Shown here piece after piece: positions 1-9,733 of a DNA stretch of 64,000 nt. Source of the stretch: JAXMDT01 sp046348685 (GTDB lineage Bacteria; Pseudomonadota; Alphaproteobacteria; Rickettsiales; UBA998). The translations under genes were made by a program, and so were the position numbers. The notes below the pieces were generated by a model that worked only from the letters and a program-made list of their open reading frames with translations, made no database searches and was not told the origin of the DNA. The stretch spans positions 124,001 through 188,000 of the forward strand of contig JAXMDT010000003.1 of the NCBI GenBank assembly GCA_046348685.1, written 5' to 3'. Within the stretch, counting starts at the first letter, position 1, and each line of letters opens with the position of its first letter.

Positions 1-72
1 GTAGACGATCCGGCGCTGGTAAAATTCAATACGTTGCACTTCTTTTCTTCAAATCCGAAGCCAACGAACTAA
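1..72 (+). CDS. C-terminal end of an unidentified upstream gene (partial)
   Basis: Reading frame 1 is open from the window edge to a TAA stop at 70-72, giving 23 codons that end in LHFFSSNPKPTN. The stop lies 18 bases before the algG start, so the gene is probably the preceding member of the same operon. An outer-membrane exporter of the AlgE type would fit the position, but the fragment is too short to recognise and that is only a guess. Confidence 0.4.
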   Translation, partial: VDDPALVKFNTLHFFSSNPKPTN

Positions 73-90
73 TACGGAGCGCAGTTCGTC

Positions 91-3000
91 ATGCGTCACG
101 TAGGCGTACGATTACTCTTTCTGGCTTTGCTTTTGCAAACAAGCATGGCATGGGCGCTGACGCCTGCTGAGCAGCTTTATCTACGCGCCGAAACAGAGAA
201 AGACCCGGGCATTGCCATGGAACATTGGCGTGCACTGCTGCCTGAAGCGGAAAAAGGTGCTCTTGGCAAAGGCATTAGCCGTGATGACGTGCAGATCAAC
301 CTGGTCCAGGCGATGATCAAACGCTCCGAGAAGGACCATAGCTTTACTGAACTGGCTGAAGCGGCACAGACTGCCAATGGAATCCAAAATTCTATGCGCA
401 AAGCATGGGTTGATCTGATCATTGCGCGTACGTACGCTTTTCTGGGCGATCCCAATCGCGGACTAGAAGGTTTTGAGCGTGTGCACAAACTTGCGCAAGG
501 ATTTCCCGAAAAAGAGAAAATCAAGCTGCTTGGCGGAATCATTAAAAGCCTGACCGCTGTAACGGCCGATAACGCATCGGTTTTCGGTGAAGAGGGGCTA
601 AAGCGGGCCCGCGAACTCGCACTGGAAGTGAAAGACCCGGAAGCATACGCGGCAATCATGCAGGCATCAGCCCATACCGAGATTGCTAAAGATAACAAGG
701 ATACTGCCGCGCTTCTTCAGGAAGCAAATGCTTATATCGAAGCAGGCAATCTAAGTAATGCATTGAAAGCGACGACTGCTATTTCGCTCGACGATTCTGA
801 TAAACGTAACGAGGTCTTTCAGAAAATCGCAGATCAGGCGATGCGGCAAGATGATTGGGTAACGGCACAACAGGCGCTGCGTGGCATTCTCGACACGGCA
901 AACCAAAGCGACGCTATGTTAGTCGCGGTAGAAGCGCTGCTTGCGAAAAAGGAAGTTGCACGTGCTACTGAAATGGCTGACCTCATTCCTGAAGGTGGCC
1001 GTGCGGCCCGTGCGTACAGTTTGATTGGGAAAGCCTACAAGGAAATAGGTTATATGAAGCGCATGGAAGATGCGCTCGCAAAATCCTGGAATGCGGCTGA
1101 AGGAGTGCCGGATGAAGAGCGCCGTACGGCTGCATTTGCCGAGCTTGGAAAAATGTATGCGGATATGGGCGATATTCCGCTCGCGGAAAAGGCGCTCGGC
1201 CAAATTGAAGATGAAGAAGTGGCGTATAAAACGAATGCCGCGCTCGCTGACGCACTTGCCGAACGCAAAGAGCTTGAAAAGGCACAGGAACATTTTGATC
1301 AGATTGAAGATGCGTCTGCGGATTTGCGTATCAAACCCGCAGCGGCAATTGCCACGCTTCTGGCGGAAAACGGAAAGCCTGGCAAGGCTCAGGATTTACT
1401 TGATGACGGTGACTACAAAGGAAGCCGCGCGGATAAGGCGCGAATTGCTGTCGTAAAAGCCTATGCCGAATCAGGTGAGTTTGGTGATGCGGACGATGTT
1501 GTTGCAAAGATAAGTACACCGGAGCTTGCAGCTAACGCCAATGCGCTCATTGCGTTTTATCGTTTTAAAAAGGGCGATAAAGAAGAGGGCGGTCTTCTTA
1601 TGGAAAAGGCGTTGCACGATGTCGCAGTACTGCCTGAGAAAGTACGCTCCGAAATTCAGGTTAATGTAGCTGAGTTGCTTAGTGATATGGGTCAGGAAAA
1701 CCAGGCCAAGAAGTTACTGGCGCAAGTGCCAATGCCATTGCAGAAAAACTTTCTTTTGAAACAGGCTCTCCAGTTCGTGGCCGCAGATCAGCCAGAGCGC
1801 GCCGCGGCAGAAATCAAGCCGCTTGAGGGTACAAAGGAATATGATGATGCCGCGGCGAAAATCAGTGTCGAAATGGTCAAGGAGCGCCAGATCGAATCAG
1901 CGATTCGTCTTACGCAGACCATGAAGGATGTGATCAAGCGTGTGCTCGCATTCCATGATATTGCCGTTATCCAGGCACGCCACACGGATTATTATGGCAT
2001 ATTAGGCCCGAAAGAAGAATTTCTCGTTAAATCTGAAATCCAGCCCGGTTCTATTCAGGGCAACCAGTTAAGCCGCACAAAACTTCAGGCAGCGGAAAAA
2101 ACCTTACAAAACATGGTTTCAAAAAAAGACAACAGTCTTCTTGCAATGGAAATGGATGACTCCGCAATGGGTCGTGATATTCCAAAGATCGATACGGGTA
2201 AGCTGGGAGTAACGTATAAGGATGTAAAAAACAGGATGCCGGCGGCTAAAGATGGCGTGGTGACGCGCCTGCTTGCCGGGCAAACCGTATTTAACGGTAA
2301 ATTCATTGATGCGATGGGCCTATCGAATTTCGTCCTGTCACAACAATCTTATCTTCCGCAAATTATTTATGTCGAGAGCGGCGTAGTCGATTTGCCGCTT
2401 ATTTATGACCAGATGATACGTGAAGGCCAAACCGACTTCATAGAAAAGAAGGACAGGACCTATATTTTGCGCCGCCCTATTATTGTGGGGCCGAACGCTA
2501 CATTTGTCATTAGCGGCGCAGACGTCGATGAATTGAAACTGAGCGAGGAAAAAAACGCTTATATCGTTAATGCCGGGAATCTCTACATCGCGGATACACG
2601 GGTGACAGGCTGGAGCGAGAAAGATCAAAAACCAAGCTGGCGTGTTTATGAGCAGAAAAAAATCTATCGCCCCTACATAACGTCATGGAGTGAATCCAAA
2701 ACCTACATGACAACCACCGTTTTTACGGCGCTCGGTTATTCAAATAGCAAATCTTACGGTATTTCTCTCAGCGCAGGCCCAAAAGAGTATGTACGCTATC
2801 GATATGACCGCCTAGCGCGTCCGGAAGCCGTTATCGTAGACAATTCGTTCGATAACCTGCTTTATGGATTTTACTCTTACGAGGCGGATAACGTTGTTCT
2901 CGTAGGCAATGAATATATCAACAATACCGTTTACGGCATTGATCCACACGATCGTTCACGCTGGTTTACCATCGCCTATAACACGTCTTACCTTGCAGAG

Positions 3001-3708
3001 AAAAAGCACGGCATCATTATTTCCCGCGAAGTAAATGACTCAACTATTCTCGGAAACGTTGCTTATGACAATCATGGTTCTGGCATCATGGTAGACCGTC
3101 AGAGCTCGGGAACCTTGATTTATGCCAATACAGCCTTTGATAACGGTCAGGACGGCGTAACCATTTTCGAAAGCAGCTGTAAAATTATCGCCAGCAATCA
3201 ATTCTTCGATAATAAGCGTTCCGGCGTCAAGATTCGTAACAGCATTGATATCGGTGTTTATTTTAACAACATAAAAAACAACAAAAGCTCCGCCATTCAT
3301 GGCTATGTCGCGGATCTTCGCAACGATCCTGCGCACGCGCACCGCGATTTCGAACTCGATCCGTATTCTGATGTAACGGCTTTAAGCGTTGTTGGTAACT
3401 GGATAGAAAATAACGGAAGCGGGCTTTACACCGATGGCATGTCAGCGCTTTTCATCCGTAAGAATCGCTTTGTCGATCAGTCACCTAGAATTTTCCGCGG
3501 CAACTGGTCGAATGACCTTCCACGCATTGTTTCGCGACACGACATTGATAATAAGGGACTGCTCGTAACCAGCCGCTGTCCGCGCGGATCGCTGCTTCCG
3601 CATCATTGTACGTTCCGTGACGAAGGTATTTTCAATGGTGATGGCCAAAGTAATCTTCCGGTGCGACTGAAAGATGAAAATTGCCAGAGTAGCCTGGCTA
3701 ATAATTAG
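91..3708 (+). CDS. algG: TPR-AlgG fusion: periplasmic mannuronan C5-epimerase
   Basis: A 1205-residue secreted protein. Residues 1-22 form a signal peptide ending in AWA. Residues about 25-650 are alpha-helical TPR-like repeats rich in Ala, Glu and Lys. From about residue 690 to the end the sequence follows AlgG, the right-handed beta-helix enzyme that converts mannuronate to guluronate in the nascent polymer. The AlgG hallmark DPHDRS is at 951-956; its His953 corresponds to the catalytic base in Pseudomonas AlgG. Flanking motifs such as RVTGWSEKD and GIIISREVNDS also match. Ordinary AlgG is about 540 residues, so the N-terminal half is an added module. AlgG works in a periplasmic complex with AlgK and AlgX, so a built-in TPR scaffold makes sense there (inference). 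It is the first complete gene of the + strand operon; a GGAG lies upstream of the ATG. Confidence 0.9.
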   Translation: MRHVGVRLLFLALLLQTSMAWALTPAEQLYLRAETEKDPGIAMEHWRALLPEAEKGALGKGISRDDVQINLVQAMIKRSEKDHSFTELAEAAQTANGIQNSMRKAWVDLIIARTYAFLGDPNRGLEGFERVHKLAQGFPEKEKIKLLGGIIKSLTAVTADNASVFGEEGLKRARELALEVKDPEAYAAIMQASAHTEIAKDNKDTAALLQEANAYIEAGNLSNALKATTAISLDDSDKRNEVFQKIADQAMRQDDWVTAQQALRGILDTANQSDAMLVAVEALLAKKEVARATEMADLIPEGGRAARAYSLIGKAYKEIGYMKRMEDALAKSWNAAEGVPDEERRTAAFAELGKMYADMGDIPLAEKALGQIEDEEVAYKTNAALADALAERKELEKAQEHFDQIEDASADLRIKPAAAIATLLAENGKPGKAQDLLDDGDYKGSRADKARIAVVKAYAESGEFGDADDVVAKISTPELAANANALIAFYRFKKGDKEEGGLLMEKALHDVAVLPEKVRSEIQVNVAELLSDMGQENQAKKLLAQVPMPLQKNFLLKQALQFVAADQPERAAAEIKPLEGTKEYDDAAAKISVEMVKERQIESAIRLTQTMKDVIKRVLAFHDIAVIQARHTDYYGILGPKEEFLVKSEIQPGSIQGNQLSRTKLQAAEKTLQNMVSKKDNSLLAMEMDDSAMGRDIPKIDTGKLGVTYKDVKNRMPAAKDGVVTRLLAGQTVFNGKFIDAMGLSNFVLSQQSYLPQIIYVESGVVDLPLIYDQMIREGQTDFIEKKDRTYILRRPIIVGPNATFVISGADVDELKLSEEKNAYIVNAGNLYIADTRVTGWSEKDQKPSWRVYEQKKIYRPYITSWSESKTYMTTTVFTALGYSNSKSYGISLSAGPKEYVRYRYDRLARPEAVIVDNSFDNLLYGFYSYEADNVVLVGNEYINNTVYGIDPHDRSRWFTIAYNTSYLAEKKHGIIISREVNDSTILGNVAYDNHGSGIMVDRQSSGTLIYANTAFDNGQDGVTIFESSCKIIASNQFFDNKRSGVKIRNSIDIGVYFNNIKNNKSSAIHGYVADLRNDPAHAHRDFELDPYSDVTALSVVGNWIENNGSGLYTDGMSALFIRKNRFVDQSPRIFRGNWSNDLPRIVSRHDIDNKGLLVTSRCPRGSLLPHHCTFRDEGIFNGDGQSNLPVRLKDENCQSSLANN

Positions 3709-3716
3709 GTAACTTT

Positions 3717-4826
3717 ATGCGCATGAAATGGATGATTGCTTTCGTTACCCTGATGCTCCCCGGTATTGCTGTGGCCGCGCCTAAAGTCTTGTTCGATATT
3801 GATGCTCGCAAGAAAGAACTGGCATCGCAGGATTTCTTCAAAGCAAAGGCTGCCTGCATGGGTGTTGATCTGGATTCACTTGCCGAGCCCAAACCGATTG
3901 AAGGTCTTTATGCCACAAAAGGCTATGGAGCAGATAATAATGCTGAACCCTTTTCATGGTATGTCATGGTGGCAGGCGGGCGGGCACTGGCTGGCGATAA
4001 GTCAGCTGAAACAGCTTTGAAAAACAATTTGCTCACTTGGGCCAAGGCGAACGCCTTCAGCAAAAGTGACGCGGAGAATGATACCTATTACGCGCTAAAA
4101 CGCGTGATGCTGCCGGTTATCGTAAATTATGCGATTATTTATGATTCCCTTTCTGGCGAAGAACGTGAAACGATTAATGGCTGGATCGATCCGATCGTGC
4201 GTAAATTGGATAAGAATTTTCATGGAGAGGTTGATCATAACAATCACCGTTATCTTGCCGATTCCGTGCTGATGGCCTGGGGCGCGCTGATTGACGATGA
4301 CGATCTCTATCAAAAAGGCGTAGACCGCTATCGTACTGCGCTGACCCAGGCAAAAGATGACGGCAGTCTGCCACTTGAAGCGCGCCGCGGAGCCCGCGCC
4401 CAGTGGTATATGCGCCAGTCGCTTGCCGATATGACTGTCATGGCTGAAATCGCTCGCCTGCGCGGTAAAGACCTCTATGGCCTAGCTGAGAACGGTAAAA
4501 ATATTGATTTGATGATAACGTATTTTATGAATACCGTCCGTAATCCCTTGATTGCCTTGCCGCAAAGTGCGGCCAACTTTAAGCCCGGTCCCAATAGTGA
4601 TTACTTTCAGCCGGACATGGGTATGCTTGAGCGCAGGCCGCAGAATCGGCATTATATGGCATTCACAGAAGCATTGTTACGTAACCACGGCGATAATTTC
4701 GCAGCAGTTCGACTGGCAGAGCTGATGAAGGAATCGGGTTTTCAGGAGCGTCCACTTATTGATGATTTCCTGGGAGGGAACGGCACATGCTTCTTCTGGA
4801 ATCCGACGATGGATGAGAGGTCATAA
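3717..4826 (+). CDS. algL: AlgL-like alginate lyase, PL5 family
   Basis: A 369-residue protein, close to the 367 of Pseudomonas AlgL, with a signal peptide ending near residue 20 (IAVA). PL5 lyases cleave mannuronate-rich alginate by beta-elimination, and in producers they clear misdirected polymer from the periplasm. The active-site block NNH is at 175-177 and is followed by RY. The second block holds Arg227 and Tyr231, matching the Arg and Tyr that act with the His in characterised PL5 enzymes. The start lies 8 bases after the algG stop; a second in-frame ATG two codons on is possible. The stop overlaps the next ATG (TAATG). A second PL5-like gene at the end of the opposing operon has lost this His. 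Confidence 0.82.
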   Translation: MRMKWMIAFVTLMLPGIAVAAPKVLFDIDARKKELASQDFFKAKAACMGVDLDSLAEPKPIEGLYATKGYGADNNAEPFSWYVMVAGGRALAGDKSAETALKNNLLTWAKANAFSKSDAENDTYYALKRVMLPVIVNYAIIYDSLSGEERETINGWIDPIVRKLDKNFHGEVDHNNHRYLADSVLMAWGALIDDDDLYQKGVDRYRTALTQAKDDGSLPLEARRGARAQWYMRQSLADMTVMAEIARLRGKDLYGLAENGKNIDLMITYFMNTVRNPLIALPQSAANFKPGPNSDYFQPDMGMLERRPQNRHYMAFTEALLRNHGDNFAAVRLAELMKESGFQERPLIDDFLGGNGTCFFWNPTMDERS

Positions 4827-7069
4827 TGCGTAAATATGTTCTCATAGCGAGTTTGACTGCCACTCTTTATTTTCAGGATGCCAACGCGCAAAATGCAGAC
4901 AAGCCCCAGTCACAGGCAGCTTCTTATGCAGCGACGCTGGATGATGCAGGACGTCATGGAAATAATGAGGCGGTTGAAGAAGGATTGCGTGCACTGCAGG
5001 AAATCAACACGCCGGAAGCTTATGTCGCTATTGGCAAATTCTATGAGAGACGTCCATCGGGTGAGTTTTCGCGCGATCCGGACTATGCGAAAGCGTTTGA
5101 AAGTTATCAGAAAGCGCTCGACCTCAGCACGCAAAGCACGCTTTATGCGCAGTGGGCGAATCGCGCGCGGATTTACCTTTCCCGTCTTTATCTTTCCGGT
5201 AATGGCGTAGCCCGCGACCAGCAAAAAGCGGTGCAGTTGCTTAAAGAAGCCGTTGCTCAGGGTAATGCGGCCGCAGCATTCGAGATTGGCCGTATGTACG
5301 AATTCGGTCTGCTCACCGGTGATCCCGATTACAGCAAGGCGGAAGAATGGTATCGTTTGGCCCTGAAGGACCAATACGGCTCGGCTGCGCTTGCTATCGC
5401 TTCGCTTTATACCCGTAAGCTTATTCCATCGCCGACACCGAATGCCGCGAGAGAAATGGCTGAACTCGGCATCAAATACCTGCGCACGAAAGCCGATCGC
5501 GGTAATGTGGCAGCAATGGTGTTGATCGCCGAAGCTTACGAAAGCGGGCAGGGTGTTGCTCCCGACCCGCAAGAGGCTTTGAAATGGTATCTCAAAGGTG
5601 CCGATGCAGGCGATCCATCCGGTATGCGGGCTGCTGCACGTATGCTGGGAACAGGCAATGGTACGCGCGTCAATAAAGTGAAAGCTACCGATTATATGCG
5701 CAAAGCGGCAAATAAAGGTTCGCTCAGGGCTGCCGTTGCACTTGGCAAAGCGCTTCGCGCCGACGACAATTATTTTCTTATCCTTGATGATAAGGAAGCA
5801 TATAACTGGCTGGAAAAAGCGGCAAATTACGGAGACGCGGAAGCGATTCGCCAGCTGGCTAATTATTACCTCGAACAAAACCAAAAAGACAAGGCGATCA
5901 ATTATCTTGAAGCATCCGCTAAAATTGGCCGTGTAAGCTCAATGCTTACGCTGTTTGACCTGTACCGGAAAGACCCCGCCGTCGGTGTCGATCTCGGTAA
6001 AGCCAAGCAATATCTCGAGATGGCACGCTCCGCACCTAATGCCAGCATGCACGAAAAGGCGCGTATCGTGAATATCCTTCTTAAAGATATGGCGCCTGAA
6101 ATCCAAGACAAGCAGACAGGTATCAAATTGATGCAGGAGCTGGCCGATGCAGGGCATATGCCTGCAATTATCTTCATGGCGCGAGCCTATACCGATGGCA
6201 TTGACGTGCCGCAGGATCAGAAAAAAGGGTTTGACCTGTGGCGCAAAGCTGCCGCAAGTGGGGATGTGCCGGCCATGCTTTCGGTAAGCAAGGCTTACGC
6301 CGAAGGCGTGGGCGTTAACCAGAATATTCAAAAAGCGCGTGAATATTTTGATCAGGCTGTTGCTAACGTTCGCCCGGAAGACGGATCCTCGATGAAAGAC
6401 ATCGGTATGGCATTCCGTATTGGACGCGGCGTGGTTCCGGATATTCAAAAAGCGGCATTCTGGCTGGAACGTGCGTCTAACGTCGGCCAGGTTGAAGCCA
6501 AAAAACAATTTGCCGAATTGATTTATGTCGGCGCGGTTGCCAAGTTTCCGCCAAAAGATGCAATTCCTTTGTTCGAACAGGCCGCAGCCCAGGGATCGGC
6601 GGATGCCTTATTCGATCTTGGCGAAGCTTATGCGTCAGGGCAGGCGGTTCCGGTGGATTACTTCAAAGCTGCTGGCTTTTACCGCAAAGCTTCCAATTTA
6701 GGCATCGCAGCAGCGACGCGTGCTCTTGGTTTGATGACGCTTGCTGGCTTCGGTGTTCAAAAAGACGAAGTGCAAGGTGTGACTTTGTTGAAACAGGCGG
6801 TTGACTCCGGCAGTACTTTAGCCATGCTTGATCTTGCGAATTACTACCGTTTTGGTAATGAGAAGACCCCCAACTGGTCGGAAACGATCCGTTGGCTGAC
6901 CCGGGCGGAAGCCGCAGGCAATGCTGACGCAAGTTATCTTCTTGGCGATGCCTATATGAAGGGCACCGGCGTTTCCCAAAGCAGGGAGCAAGCAGTGAGC
7001 CACTGGCGTACCGCCGCCGCGAGAGGGCACCATTTCGCGAAAGTTTCGCTGGAACAAATGGGTCTCTAA
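4826..7069 (+). CDS. Sel1-repeat periplasmic protein in the AlgK position
   Basis: A 747-residue protein with a signal peptide ending around residue 22 (DANA) and then Sel1-like/TPR repeats along nearly its whole length, recognisable by recurring A-x-x-x-G/A-x-G-V-x-x-D-x-x-K-A patterns about 36 residues apart. AlgK, the scaffold that links the synthase complex to the outer-membrane porin AlgE, is a Sel1/TPR lipoprotein of about 475 residues. This protein is longer, and no lipobox cysteine is visible at the cleavage site, so it would be soluble in the periplasm. Position between algL and algJ and the repeat type support an AlgK-like scaffold role, but orthology is inferred. It overlaps the upstream stop by one base. 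Confidence 0.72.
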   Translation: MRKYVLIASLTATLYFQDANAQNADKPQSQAASYAATLDDAGRHGNNEAVEEGLRALQEINTPEAYVAIGKFYERRPSGEFSRDPDYAKAFESYQKALDLSTQSTLYAQWANRARIYLSRLYLSGNGVARDQQKAVQLLKEAVAQGNAAAAFEIGRMYEFGLLTGDPDYSKAEEWYRLALKDQYGSAALAIASLYTRKLIPSPTPNAAREMAELGIKYLRTKADRGNVAAMVLIAEAYESGQGVAPDPQEALKWYLKGADAGDPSGMRAAARMLGTGNGTRVNKVKATDYMRKAANKGSLRAAVALGKALRADDNYFLILDDKEAYNWLEKAANYGDAEAIRQLANYYLEQNQKDKAINYLEASAKIGRVSSMLTLFDLYRKDPAVGVDLGKAKQYLEMARSAPNASMHEKARIVNILLKDMAPEIQDKQTGIKLMQELADAGHMPAIIFMARAYTDGIDVPQDQKKGFDLWRKAAASGDVPAMLSVSKAYAEGVGVNQNIQKAREYFDQAVANVRPEDGSSMKDIGMAFRIGRGVVPDIQKAAFWLERASNVGQVEAKKQFAELIYVGAVAKFPPKDAIPLFEQAAAQGSADALFDLGEAYASGQAVPVDYFKAAGFYRKASNLGIAAATRALGLMTLAGFGVQKDEVQGVTLLKQAVDSGSTLAMLDLANYYRFGNEKTPNWSETIRWLTRAEAAGNADASYLLGDAYMKGTGVSQSREQAVSHWRTAAARGHHFAKVSLEQMGL

Positions 7070-7124
7070 CATTTCCCATATTTGCGTTTTCGTGGATCAT
7101 GGGGCTAAGCAGTGAAAGTTATTC

Positions 7125-8303
7125 GTGCAACAGACTTCTGGCAGCCAAGAAATACATTCTCACAATTCTGCTCCCTGTTTTTCGGCGGGTTTAATGCTTA
7201 TACTCCTTATTGCTGGAGGTATCACCGGCGTCTTTACGCTTACGCAGAGCGTTTTGCGTTATGATGGACCAAGCCACGACTGGGCTGCTTGGATGCAGGG
7301 TGTGGCTGCCCGTAAGGTCGAAGGTGATTTTGAAAAATCTCTTCCATTTCGTGATGCGGCGATTCAAACTTGGACCGCATTTACCTCTTCAGTGTTCCAT
7401 ACGGCGTCCAAAGATATTCATATCGGCAAAGATGGCTGGTATTACACGACAGAAGAGCTGCAATATTATCCTGATGGCGCAGATAATTACGCAAGAAAAA
7501 TCGGTCTCATCTCGGACGTTCAGCACTATCTTGAACGGTATGACATTCCGCTTGTAGTGTTGTTGCTGCCCGCTAAAGCGCGTATCTATCCCGAACATTT
7601 GCGCGCGATCGATTTTCCGGTAGGTAAACAGCAAATCTACAAAAAAGCGCTGAATGCTCTGCATGCAAAAGGTATAATTGCACCCGATTTATTGCCGGTT
7701 TACGAATCTTATAAAGCTGAAGGCGGCCTCGTCTACCTTAGGACGGATACGCACTGGACGCCGGAAATGGCAGAAAAAGTTGCTAATACATTGCCTAAAA
7801 CACTGAGCGACTACCTGCCAGGTGTTCAGCTGCCGAAAACCGGATTTACTACAATAACTAAGAAATCAGAACCTTTTTTGGGTGATCTGCCGAAGCGCAT
7901 GGTGCCGACAGGCCTTTTCCAACCATTCGTCGGACCCTTTGGTGAAATAATTACACCGCATGTGACCACTAAACTCGATGAAGGTGAAGCGGGCTTATTT
8001 GAGGAAACGCAAGTTCCGGTAACGTTGCTCGGCACTTCTTACAGCGCTGACCCCAAGTGGAATTTTGAAGGCGCAATCAAAACGGCGCTCCAATCTGATG
8101 TACTGAACCTGGCAGAAAAAGGACGCGGTCCCATTTACCCGCTGGAGCAATTTTTCAAGACGACCGATTTCATCAACGCGCCCCCCAAATTGGTAATATG
8201 GGAAATTCCAGAGCGTTCGCTGGAAGTGCCATACGATTTCAACGTGGAAGCACCGCATGCCATGAAAGCAATCAATGAGATGCAGACGAAGGAGTATCCG
8301 TAA
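7125..8303 (+). CDS. algJ: AlgJ-like alginate O-acetyltransferase (SGNH fold)
   Basis: A 392-residue protein with one N-terminal membrane segment (about residues 21-40) followed by a periplasmic SGNH-hydrolase-like domain. AlgJ passes acetyl groups delivered by AlgI on towards the polymer. The diagnostic block DTHW is at 208-211 and provides the Asp/His pair. A GTSYS block at 303-307 provides the nucleophilic serine, most likely Ser305. The assigned start is GTG. The ATG at 7194, just before the hydrophobic stretch, is an alternative, and no strong ribosome binding site decides between them. The stop is directly followed by the algI ATG, indicating translational coupling. Confidence 0.85.
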   Translation: MQQTSGSQEIHSHNSAPCFSAGLMLILLIAGGITGVFTLTQSVLRYDGPSHDWAAWMQGVAARKVEGDFEKSLPFRDAAIQTWTAFTSSVFHTASKDIHIGKDGWYYTTEELQYYPDGADNYARKIGLISDVQHYLERYDIPLVVLLLPAKARIYPEHLRAIDFPVGKQQIYKKALNALHAKGIIAPDLLPVYESYKAEGGLVYLRTDTHWTPEMAEKVANTLPKTLSDYLPGVQLPKTGFTTITKKSEPFLGDLPKRMVPTGLFQPFVGPFGEIITPHVTTKLDEGEAGLFEETQVPVTLLGTSYSADPKWNFEGAIKTALQSDVLNLAEKGRGPIYPLEQFFKTTDFINAPPKLVIWEIPERSLEVPYDFNVEAPHAMKAINEMQTKEYP

Positions 8304-9722
8304 ATGGTATTCTCCTCAGCAATCTTCCTTTTTGTCTTCCTGCCGATTTTTCTTAGTATTTACTATCTGACTCCATATCGCTTCCGCTCGCCGGTGATTC
8401 TGGCAGGCAGCTATATTTTCTATGCATGGTGGCGAGTAGACTTCCTGTTCCTGTTTGCCATTGTTACTTTCCTCACATATCTGCTTTCTCTTTACATCGA
8501 GCGGGCGGAGGATATAAGACGCAAAAAACAGTTATTGACGCTAGGCGTTGTCGCTAACCTGTTGACGCTGGCTTACTTCAAATACTTCAATTTCGGCGTT
8601 GCAGCACTGAATGATCTGATCGTCAACATGGGCGGCCAACCGATGTCGGCATGGTCTGTCATTCTGCCAATCGGTGTATCGTTCTATATTTTTCACTGCA
8701 TCAGCTACCTTGCCGATGTCTATCGCGGCGATGCGGAAGTGGCGGATACGTATTGGGACTTTGCGGCTTTTACGGCGCTTTTCCCGCATCTTATTGCCGG
8801 GCCGGTCCTGCGCTATAAAGACCTTGCGTGGCAATTCCGGACGCGTACGCACAGCTGGGATAAATTCAACGAGGGCGTGCTGCGCTTTGGGGTTGGGTTT
8901 GCAAAAAAAGTCCTGATTGCCGATACGGTTGCGCCGCTGGCCGATGCCATGTTCGCTCTTCCAGATCCAACTTTCACAGAATCCTGGATTGGTATTCTGT
9001 CTTATGCCATTCAACTTTATTTTGATTTTTCAGGCTACAGCGATATGGCGGTTGGATTAGCCTTAATGATGGGCTTCCGCTTCATCGAGAATTTCGATAA
9101 TCCTTACATCAGCACCAGCATTACTGAATTCTGGCGCCGCTGGCACATCTCGCTGTCCACATGGCTGCGCGATTATCTTTATATTCCTCTCGGCGGCAAC
9201 AAAAAGGGCAGGATACGAACCTATATCAACCTCATGACGACAATGACGCTGGGTGGGCTCTGGCATGGCGCTAACTGGACATTTATTCTATGGGGAGCAT
9301 GGCATGGGCTTATCCTTTCCATCGAGCGGATGCTCGGAGGCAAAAATAAGAATCCTTATCCGCGGCTCATTGCACTACCGTTGACCTTTGTTTTCGTCCT
9401 GGTTGGATGGGTGCTGTTTCGCTCGCATGATCTACAAGCAGCCTTTGCCATTTATCACGGTATGAGCGGACTCAATGGTTGGGCGCTGACAGATCGCGCG
9501 TTGTGGCAGATTAACCCGTTCGAACTTACAACACTCGGAATCGCTTATATTCTGGTGTTTGCATCACCATTCATCATCCGGAAAATCGATGAAAAAGGAT
9601 TTCCGGCGATTGCAGCGCGCATGCCGCTTGCCGGACAGCTTGCCTGTAATGGACTTTTTGCTGTGGCAATCATTAAGATGATCGCGCAGTCATTTTCGCC
9701 ATTCCTGTATTTTCAATTTTAG
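8304..9722 (+). CDS. algI: AlgI, MBOAT-family O-acetyltransferase
   Basis: A 472-residue polytopic membrane protein that begins MVFSS, as AlgI proteins do. MBOAT proteins move acetyl groups from a cytoplasmic donor across the inner membrane for alginate O-acetylation. The invariant MBOAT histidine is His321 in LWHGANW, almost the same position as His322 of Pseudomonas AlgI. A second conserved histidine is at 334 (GAWHG). FWRRWHIS and WLRDYLYIPLGG, typical of the family, precede it. It is the last gene of the + strand operon and meets the opposing operon 11 bases beyond its stop. Confidence 0.95.
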   Translation: MVFSSAIFLFVFLPIFLSIYYLTPYRFRSPVILAGSYIFYAWWRVDFLFLFAIVTFLTYLLSLYIERAEDIRRKKQLLTLGVVANLLTLAYFKYFNFGVAALNDLIVNMGGQPMSAWSVILPIGVSFYIFHCISYLADVYRGDAEVADTYWDFAAFTALFPHLIAGPVLRYKDLAWQFRTRTHSWDKFNEGVLRFGVGFAKKVLIADTVAPLADAMFALPDPTFTESWIGILSYAIQLYFDFSGYSDMAVGLALMMGFRFIENFDNPYISTSITEFWRRWHISLSTWLRDYLYIPLGGNKKGRIRTYINLMTTMTLGGLWHGANWTFILWGAWHGLILSIERMLGGKNKNPYPRLIALPLTFVFVLVGWVLFRSHDLQAAFAIYHGMSGLNGWALTDRALWQINPFELTTLGIAYILVFASPFIIRKIDEKGFPAIAARMPLAGQLACNGLFAVAIIKMIAQSFSPFLYFQF

Positions 9723-9733
9723 AGCAAATGCTT

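Noticed and set aside
4910..5884. Long open frame of 324 codons on the - strand opposite the first Sel1 gene
   Set aside because: Its composition is the mirror of the repeat gene; there is no ribosome binding site or recognisable domain, and the + strand protein has a clear signal peptide and Sel1 repeats.
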